Shown here in pieces: positions 15,561 through 20,181 of a stretch of 20,181 bases of DNA. The stretch's first letter is position 1, and each line of letters begins with the position of its first letter. Below the pieces are notes generated by a model. The model was given only the letters and a program-made list of their open reading frames with translations. It made no database searches and had not been told where the DNA came from. This DNA comes from Bacteroidota bacterium. Its GTDB lineage: Bacteria; Bacteroidota; Bacteroidia; Cytophagales; Cyclobacteriaceae. The DNA is taken from NCBI GenBank assembly GCA_023417955.1, contig JAEZDW010000150.1:1-20181 (forward strand), given 5' to 3'. The translations under genes and the position numbers were made by a program.

Positions 15561-15639
15561 TTTGATAAAAGGTGTACAGGACGTAAGCCTCATGGCTCAC
15601 GCGGGTTGCATTAAAAAGAGAACTGAAACAGGAGGGTTG

Positions 15640-16014
15640 TTACGAGAGAGAAGGAGGATGAAACGGGCTTAAGAGATGCGCAGACGACAAGCCCCCGAAA
15701 TAAGGGCTGTTTCCGTTGTCAGAGCTGTCGACTCCTTTGATAGGGTGAACGTAATCGGTAATCAGGAAGATAGAAAACTCAAGCCGCTCTTTGCCTGATG
15801 GCACGGACTGATCATCAGACGTCGTATCGGCCATGTCCAGATTCTGTTGAAGGAAGCACTGACCGTTGCACACAGTCATTGGCTTGTCCCGGTTGATACA
15901 TAAAACTTCCGCGATGTAATCACGGTTCATTTGAAAATAGGTTATCACGCCCAGATTATGTAAACCCGGCAGCGACAGCAGCAAAACTAATCCTATCGCC
16001 GTGATCCTTTTCAT
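15640..16014 (-). CDS. Small exported three-cysteine protein (C-x9-C-x3-C)
   Basis: A 124-residue protein. A hydrophobic N-terminal segment (about 4-25) acts as a signal peptide or membrane anchor. Then follows YFQMNRDYIAEVLCINRDKP with C39, and TVCNGQCFL with C49 and C53. This 'NRDYIAxxLCxNRxKPxxxCNGxC' pattern is a recurrent hypothetical family in Bacteroidota, and I know of no proven function. The cysteine spacing would suit thiol coordination of copper or another soft metal. The C-terminus is SPFHPPSLS, which resembles the PFQPP tail of the small His-rich protein at 3622-4014. It is the first gene of the set that continues with the TonB-dependent receptor 79 bases later. It is divergent from ric and probably controlled by the dyad at 16049-16064. 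Confidence 0.72.
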   Translation of the reverse strand: MKRITAIGLVLLLSLPGLHNLGVITYFQMNRDYIAEVLCINRDKPMTVCNGQCFLQQNLDMADTTSDDQSVPSGKERLEFSIFLITDYVHPIKGVDSSDNGNSPYFGGLSSAHLLSPFHPPSLS

Positions 16015-16018
16015 TTTC

Positions 16019-16066
16019 CAAAAATAACGCTGGACAAGTGAATTCGAATATGATTCTACTCATATT
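16019..16066 (-). promoter_or_regulatory. Promoter with Crp/Fnr-type dyad for the three-cysteine protein operon
   Basis: On the minus strand, TATTTTTG (16026-16019) matches the TAnnTTTG -7 consensus. No good -33 element is visible. In its place stands a dyad TATGA-ttctac-TCATA (16049-16064), part of a perfect AATATGA/TCATATT inverted repeat (16047-16066). The dyad is centred 37.5 bp from the end of the -7 element, which equals about -41.5 if transcription starts at 16015. This is a class II activator arrangement. The ATG at 16014 would then be almost leaderless. Confidence 0.6.
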
Positions 16067-16136
16067 TTTTCAAGTGCATTATTTTTCCGGTAGCTGGTAG
16101 AGGCTTTTTCAGTTGATGTCGTTTACGATTGCGTTG

Positions 16137-16182
16137 TATGAGTCTGATCATATACCACCCATCGAAGGCTGTTGCACCTTTG
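16137..16182 (+). promoter_or_regulatory. Promoter with Crp/Fnr-type dyad for ric
   Basis: TATGA-gtctga-TCATA (16137-16152) has the same half-sites and the same six-base spacing as the dyad serving the divergent operon. Its centre is again 37.5 bp from the end of a -7-like CACCTTTG (16175-16182), a one-base variant of TAnnTTTG. Transcription from near 16186 would give a leader of about 22 bases before the ATG at 16208. No -33 element is evident, as expected for an activator-dependent promoter. Confidence 0.6.
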
Positions 16183-16207
16183 TTGTACATTCTAAAACAA
16201 GACGAAC

Positions 16208-16945
16208 ATGATTTCTACTGAGCAAAACCTTGACATGGATACCATTTCAATCGCAGATGTGGCGATTGCATTTCCTTATGCGCTCGACATCCTAAATGAG
16301 TATCATTTGGATTACTGTTGTGGCGGAAAGCGACTATTTACAAACGCATGCGCGAAGGCAGGGGCGGATCCCGCTGAAGTGTGGAGTAAATTGAATCGGA
16401 CCAGAGATAATCGCAGTGGTGATAGTCGAATGAATTTTGCTTCGTGGAACGTTTCGCTGTTGATTGACTTTGTGGTACATCACCACCACGGCTATGTGCG
16501 TGAATCGATACCTCGCATCCAGGAACTCATGGATAAAGTCTGCAACGCCCACGGAAGTGACACACCGCATCTGCTTACAGTGAGAGATAACTTCAATGCG
16601 CTGGCCGATGAGTTGCTTCAGCATCTTCCGAAGGAAGAACTAATCCTGTTTCCCGCAATGCGAAGAATGTTTGGTGATACACCGGCTGAAGAGGAAAGAA
16701 ATGTTATAGTCGGAGGTCTTAACGCTCCTATTGATGTTATGGAAGATGAACACGAACGTGCTGGTCAGCTGGTAAAGGAAATCAGAGTACTTACGCAAAA
16801 CTACACCGTGCCGGAGCACGCGTGTCCTACTTACAGGCTGGCATTCCTGATGTTGAATCAGTTCGACAATGATCTGATGCAGCACATTCACATTGAAAAC
16901 AACATCCTGTTTCCGAAGGCGCTCGTTGCTTCACAGTTGAACTAG
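16208..16945 (+). CDS. ric: RIC-type iron-sulfur cluster repair di-iron protein (ScdA/YtfE/DnrN)
   Basis: A 245-residue cytoplasmic protein. The N-terminal ScdA_N domain carries DYCCGG (35-40). The hemerythrin-like four-helix domain follows, with ligand candidates in HHHHG (91-95), KEELILFP (142-149), EDEHERAG (179-186) and HIHIENNILFP (226-236). RIC proteins hold a non-haem di-iron centre and restore iron-sulfur clusters damaged by nitric oxide or oxidative stress. The size fits the family (about 220-250). The gene is transcribed from the activator-type promoter upstream and ends at a strong terminator. Its position beside a Crp/Fnr-type regulator and nos genes fits a role in coping with NO during denitrification or nitrous oxide respiration. 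Confidence 0.93.
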   Translation: MISTEQNLDMDTISIADVAIAFPYALDILNEYHLDYCCGGKRLFTNACAKAGADPAEVWSKLNRTRDNRSGDSRMNFASWNVSLLIDFVVHHHHGYVRESIPRIQELMDKVCNAHGSDTPHLLTVRDNFNALADELLQHLPKEELILFPAMRRMFGDTPAEEERNVIVGGLNAPIDVMEDEHERAGQLVKEIRVLTQNYTVPEHACPTYRLAFLMLNQFDNDLMQHIHIENNILFPKALVASQLN

Positions 16946-16993
16946 TGTATCGTTCGACCCTGAAGTAACGGAATAGCTACAAGCTTTCACCAG

Positions 16994-17030
16994 ACAGACC
17001 TTGCACGGGCGAGGTCTGTTTGCCTTTTCT
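16994..17030 (+). terminator. Rho-independent terminator after ric
   Basis: CAGACCTTGC (16995-17004) pairs with GCGAGGTCTG (17009-17018) across the loop ACGG, with one wobble pair, and is followed by TTTGCCTTTTCT. It lies about 50 bases after the ric stop and separates ric from the regulator gene. Confidence 0.75.
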
Positions 17031-17106
17031 AAACGGATTGCACCATATGGGCGCGAACAAGTCGTTTGCGCGTCGTCATGCTCAATAAAAACAAACCGTC
17101 CCTGTT

Positions 17107-17754
17107 ATGGCTTATCCGATTGATTTGTCTAATTTTTGGGAAAAAAGGAGGCGAAAATTGATTCCTGTTCCATTGCTTGAAAAGTACAACGCAAGGCTTG
17201 TAAGAGTTAATAAAGGTTATATACTTTTTGATGAAGGTGATGCAGCCAATGATTTCTTCCAGGTTGAAAGTGGCCAGGTGAAAATGTACATCATCAACCC
17301 CGATGGACAGGAATTCACCCAGGGAATTTTTAACGCAGGTGAGAGTTTTGGTGAGCCGCCCTTGCTGGGAGGGTTTCCGTACCCAAGCAGTGCTATGGTT
17401 GTAGAAGCAGGAAAGGTGTGGAAGATGCCCCGGCCCGAGTTTCTGCAATTATTGAAGGAGAATTTTGACGTGCACCTGAATCTTGATCAGGTGTTGTGTA
17501 AACGCCTGCAATACAAATCAATGATCCTCACCGAAGTTTCTTCCTACGATCCGGAACACCGGATTATTACAGTGCTGAAGTATTTTAAATCGAAAATGTC
17601 AAAGAAAGGGACGTCTGAAAGAATGATTGTGCCATTTACAAGGCAACAAATCGCAGATATGACCGGGCTTCGTGTAGAAACCGTGATCAGAACTGTCAAG
17701 AAGATGGAGAAAGAGGGAAAACTGCAACTTCAGGGACACAAAATTCAATTCTAG
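17107..17754 (+). CDS. Crp/Fnr-family transcriptional regulator, NO/denitrification-linked by context
   Basis: A 215-residue protein. The cyclic-nucleotide-binding-like barrel spans about 20-120 (NKGYILFDEGDAANDFFQVESG; FGEPPLLGG 81-89), followed by the dimer helix (about 122-145) and a Crp-type HTH (TRQQIADMTGLRVETVIRTVKKMEKEGKL, 178-206). The Arg-Ser-Ala that grips cAMP phosphate in Crp is replaced (PYPSSAMV, 91-98), so cAMP binding is unlikely. Only one cysteine (C131) is present, so an Fnr-type iron-sulfur cluster is excluded. A DNR/NnrR-like haem or another sensing mode is possible. It lies between ric and the convergent nosY (four-base gap), and probably binds TATGA-N6-TCATA sites such as those at 16049 and 16137; this is inference. 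No typical promoter was found directly upstream. Confidence 0.9.
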   Translation: MAYPIDLSNFWEKRRRKLIPVPLLEKYNARLVRVNKGYILFDEGDAANDFFQVESGQVKMYIINPDGQEFTQGIFNAGESFGEPPLLGGFPYPSSAMVVEAGKVWKMPRPEFLQLLKENFDVHLNLDQVLCKRLQYKSMILTEVSSYDPEHRIITVLKYFKSKMSKKGTSERMIVPFTRQQIADMTGLRVETVIRTVKKMEKEGKLQLQGHKIQF

Positions 17755-17758
17755 ACTG

Positions 17759-18526
17759 TTATAGATCCTTCCGTGAAAAAATGCGCAACGCACCCCATAC
17801 CGGAAGGGTAATCCAGAGCAGAAGAATACCGATCGTTGACAGAATTCCGAGGTTGCTTCCGAAGAAGTCGCGGTAGAAGGCTCCTGTATATCCCATCAGT
17901 GCGGAAATGTCAAGTTGAAGCAGTAATGCGATCCTCGCAAGGTCAACCGGGTTTAATGATACCAGCGCGAGTGTGACGCCTCGAAGGGGGTAGTCGCTGA
18001 ATGTATAAATGACCCATAGAATAAGACCGTCGTAGATCAGCGAGAAATAGAACCAGAACAGTAACGCAATTCCGATTGCTTTGGCTTTGTCACGCGTTAA
18101 TACTGATGCCAGAAACGCAAAAGAGACAAACACAAGCGTGAGTAGTACACCGACGACGAGTAATGTAACGATACTCGGACTTGCCCCGTAGATCAGTGCA
18201 GGTACACCAACACCCAGAAGGAAAGCGAAGCTCATTGAGAGTCCCACTGCAAAGTATTCACTCAGGAATATGGACTTCCGGTTTATGGGTTGAGCTACCA
18301 GGAGTTCGATGAATTCATAGGAATTGTAAAAGTGAATCGTGCCAAAGACGATGCTGATCAATGGAACCACGATCAATACAATATTCATCAGACTCAGGAT
18401 TACGCGTGAGCTGTCGGAATCCAATTGGAAAAGTGCGATTGTCGACAGAAGAAGAAACGCTGTGTACAGCAGAATAAAACGTGTTCTGAGTATATCGTAA
18501 AATACGTATTTAATAATCCGGGTCAT
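17759..18526 (-). CDS. nosY: NosY, ABC transporter permease for nitrous oxide reductase maturation
   Basis: A 255-residue inner-membrane protein with about six membrane helices, starting MTRIIKYVFYDILRTRFILLY. The elements MNIVLIVVPLISIVFGTIHFYNS, EFIELLVAQPINRKSIFLSEY and LNPVDLARI are typical of the NosY permeases (ABC-2 type). NosDFY acts in assembly of the copper sulfide CuZ centre of periplasmic NosZ, with NosFY thought to move a sulfur or copper-related species and to act on NosD. The ATG overlaps the nosF stop by four bases (18526-18523). The gene end is convergent with the regulator gene. Order nosD-nosF-nosY on the minus strand is the usual one. Confidence 0.9.
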   Translation of the reverse strand: MTRIIKYVFYDILRTRFILLYTAFLLLSTIALFQLDSDSSRVILSLMNIVLIVVPLISIVFGTIHFYNSYEFIELLVAQPINRKSIFLSEYFAVGLSMSFAFLLGVGVPALIYGASPSIVTLLVVGVLLTLVFVSFAFLASVLTRDKAKAIGIALLFWFYFSLIYDGLILWVIYTFSDYPLRGVTLALVSLNPVDLARIALLLQLDISALMGYTGAFYRDFFGSNLGILSTIGILLLWITLPVWGALRIFSRKDL

Positions 18527-19254
18527 GTCAGTTGGGTTTCAGGTTGAAACGATGATGATGAGATCAGCTTGGCAATCGCACGTCCGAGACGCTGCTCACC
18601 CGTGATACTCTTAAGTTCGTCAATGCGGTCGGAGTAACGGATCTTTCCTTCGAAGAGGTATATCAGATCAGTAGAAAGCTCGTCGAGGTCACTCAAAACG
18701 TGCGACGTAATGATAATCAGTTTGCCGTTTTCTTTTTCCTTGAGGATTTTCGTTTTCAGTAATTCAACGGCAACCGGATCCAGACCCGCTGTGGGTTCGT
18801 CAAGAATGAGGACGCCCGGATTGAACAGGAAGGCGAGGGCTGCGCTGACTTTCTGCCGTGTTCCGCCTGAAAGGGTGTGCATTCGTTTGTCGAAGATGTC
18901 CTTCAACCGGAATGTGTCAATAAGTTCTTCGTCGAGCCGGGGGGCGCCTTTCCGGATGTTTTTCATCATATCCACCAGCTGGCCAATTTTCATGTTGTCT
19001 GGATATCTGCCAATCTGCGGCATATAGCCAATGTGTTGACGGTAGTCCCACTGGTTTCGGATATTGATACCGTTGACTGCGATTTCCCCGGAGGTAGGTA
19101 TGACCATACCAAGTATGGACTTTATCAACGTAGTCTTACCCGAGCTGTTTGGACCGATAAGTGCATAGGATTTTCCTTCTTCCAACTTCACGGATATCTC
19201 ATCGAGTGCTTTTAGCCGACCGAAGAATTTGCTAACCTTTTCTATTGTAATCAT
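18523..19254 (-). CDS. nosF: NosF, ABC transporter ATPase for nitrous oxide reductase maturation
   Basis: A 243-residue cytoplasmic ATPase. Walker A is GPNSSGKTT (34-42; SS in place of the frequent GA), the Q-loop is Q80, the signature is LSGGTRQKV (128-136), Walker B is VLILDEP (148-154) and the switch histidine is H185 (IITSHV). The start MITIEKVSKFFGRLKALDEIS and the PNSSGKTT variant are usual for NosF. It couples ATP hydrolysis to NosY and, with NosD, supports CuZ-centre assembly in NosZ. Its ATG lies inside the end of nosD (23-base overlap, 19254-19232), and it overlaps nosY by four bases, so the three genes are tightly coupled. All catalytic motifs are intact. Confidence 0.95.
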   Translation of the reverse strand: MITIEKVSKFFGRLKALDEISVKLEEGKSYALIGPNSSGKTTLIKSILGMVIPTSGEIAVNGINIRNQWDYRQHIGYMPQIGRYPDNMKIGQLVDMMKNIRKGAPRLDEELIDTFRLKDIFDKRMHTLSGGTRQKVSAALAFLFNPGVLILDEPTAGLDPVAVELLKTKILKEKENGKLIIITSHVLSDLDELSTDLIYLFEGKIRYSDRIDELKSITGEQRLGRAIAKLISSSSFQPETQLT

Positions 19255-20181
19255 ACGGATTCATTCTTGGGTAATCATCTTTCAGGTTTTCCGGAATCAC
19301 TGCCGGGACCACACGCTCGGTTTTATCGAGCAGGAACACGAGGAAGCTTCGCCAGAGCAGAACAGATTCAGGTATTTTGTCAATAACCATCGCATACATG
19401 CTTACCGGACGGAACGGAACGTCGCCGGTTCCGTCGCGGTTGAGGTCGTACCCCTGGTATTTGTCCCAGTAGTTCCGTTGGAAAGCGTTCAGCACCAGTG
19501 TTCCATTGGTGACGATATCGAATGAATTCCCTGAAAAATTGTTGCCAGTAAAGGAATTGTTCTCACAGTTTGCCTGAAGTTTAACAGCCCAGCCATTCGC
19601 GGTGAACGTATTCTTCTCAAAATTACCACGGCTGGTGCCCTCCATCATTATGCCGACCGTGTTTCGGCTAAATATATTTCCTTCGATGTATGAATCGGAG
19701 ATGTCTTTCAGAAGCAGCCCATAGGCTGCACCGCCCCAGTTGTTTTCAAAACGGTTGTCGTACATTTCCACATTGTTCGTGTACATCACCGCTACGCCTG
19801 CGCCGTTGGCGCTGAATGTATTTCGCTTATACGTATCGTGATGTGAAAACATGAAATGCAGTCCGTAGCGACGATTTTCTTTGCAGATATTCGATTCGAT
19901 CAATGAGTGCGTGACGAACTCAAAGTAGATTCCGTCACGATGTTTTAATACTTCATTTTCTCTGATCACCGCGCGTGTGCATTTCCAAAGGTGGATTCCA
20001 TTACCGGTTTGATGTTCTGTCCGGGCCTTCGCAATCATTTTGTTGCGCTCAATCCGCGCATCCCGTCCGTTTGAAATGTGAATGGCGAAGTAGGTATTTT
20101 CAAACTTGCAGTCAATGATTGTAACTTTGTCAGCGTCTTCGGCGCCGACACCTGCAAGGTCATGCATCGATGATACTCCTG
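19232..20181 (-). CDS. nosD: NosD, periplasmic beta-helix protein for nitrous oxide reductase maturation, N-terminus cut off
   Basis: The frame stays open through the right edge, so the ATG at 20167 is internal; the visible part is about 315 codons, versus roughly 400-430 in the family. It shows repeated right-handed parallel beta-helix rungs (CASH/NosD type) with asparagine ladders such as NNSFTGNNFSGNSFD. The family-specific RYGLHFMFSHHDTYKRNTF and the end NYWDKYQGYDLNRDGTGDVPFRP are present. NosD is exported and is a NosFY partner in copper-site assembly of NosZ. The signal peptide and probably nosZ are expected beyond the window. The C-terminal end runs into nosF with a 23-base overlap. 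Confidence 0.93.
   Translation of the reverse strand, partial: GVSSMHDLAGVGAEDADKVTIIDCKFENTYFAIHISNGRDARIERNKMIAKARTEHQTGNGIHLWKCTRAVIRENEVLKHRDGIYFEFVTHSLIESNICKENRRYGLHFMFSHHDTYKRNTFSANGAGVAVMYTNNVEMYDNRFENNWGGAAYGLLLKDISDSYIEGNIFSRNTVGIMMEGTSRGNFEKNTFTANGWAVKLQANCENNSFTGNNFSGNSFDIVTNGTLVLNAFQRNYWDKYQGYDLNRDGTGDVPFRPVSMYAMVIDKIPESVLLWRSFLVFLLDKTERVVPAVIPENLKDDYPRMNPYDYNRKG

Noticed and set aside
16047..16070. Plus-strand hairpin AATATGA/TCATATT followed by T-tract read as a terminator
   Set aside because: No plus-strand gene ends before it. The symmetry, N6 spacing and promoter distance match a regulator site, and a second copy stands before ric.
1..20181. CRISPR arrays, insertion sequences, integrases, phage genes, rRNA
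   Set aside because: No regularly spaced direct repeats, transposase or integrase motifs, or rRNA stretches were seen on either strand.

Overview
The window reads as a chromosomal segment of a member of the Bacteroidota, most likely a Cytophagales-type bacterium. Support comes from promoters of the TAnnTTTG type, TonB-dependent receptors with an N-terminal carboxypeptidase-like domain, a heavy-metal RND pump fused to its outer-membrane channel, weak Shine-Dalgarno sequences, and the gene order of the nitrous oxide reductase (nos) accessory genes. No plasmid, phage, insertion sequence, CRISPR or rRNA signal was seen.

Positions 1-990 hold the N-terminal end of a VOC/PhnB-like gene (minus strand), a small membrane protein (plus) and a tRNA-Ser(CGA) with its own recognisable promoter (minus). 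Positions 990-3400 are a compact minus-strand operon that runs ArsR-type repressor > AHSA1/SRPBCC protein > DoxX-like membrane protein > YdeI-type protein > DUF4256 protein. Two near-identical inverted repeats in front of the repressor gene overlap its apparent promoter, which points to autoregulation.

Positions 3587-12003 (plus strand) are a metal-efflux region: a small His/Cys-rich exported protein, a CzcA-type RND pump fused to a TolC-like domain, its lipoprotein adaptor, and then a TonB-dependent receptor with its own promoter.

Positions 12010-16014 (minus) form a three-gene exported set: a small protein with three cysteines, a TonB-dependent receptor, and a BNR-repeat lipoprotein with a CxCC motif. 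It lies back to back with ric (iron-sulfur repair after nitric oxide damage). A Crp/Fnr-family regulator follows, and then, on the minus strand, nosY, nosF and a partial nosD, which belong to the maturation system of the copper enzyme nitrous oxide reductase. The nosZ gene presumably lies beyond position 20181.

The most notable signal is in the region between the three-gene set and ric. Two dyads of identical form, TATGA-N6-TCATA, each sit at exactly the same distance (37.5 bp from dyad centre to the last base of the -7-like element) from the two divergent promoters. This suggests that one Crp/Fnr-type activator, plausibly the one encoded next to ric, switches on NO-damage repair and a candidate copper-acquisition/delivery set together, next to the genes that mature a copper enzyme. 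The copper role of the three-gene set is inference; the motifs and spacings are read directly from the sequence.
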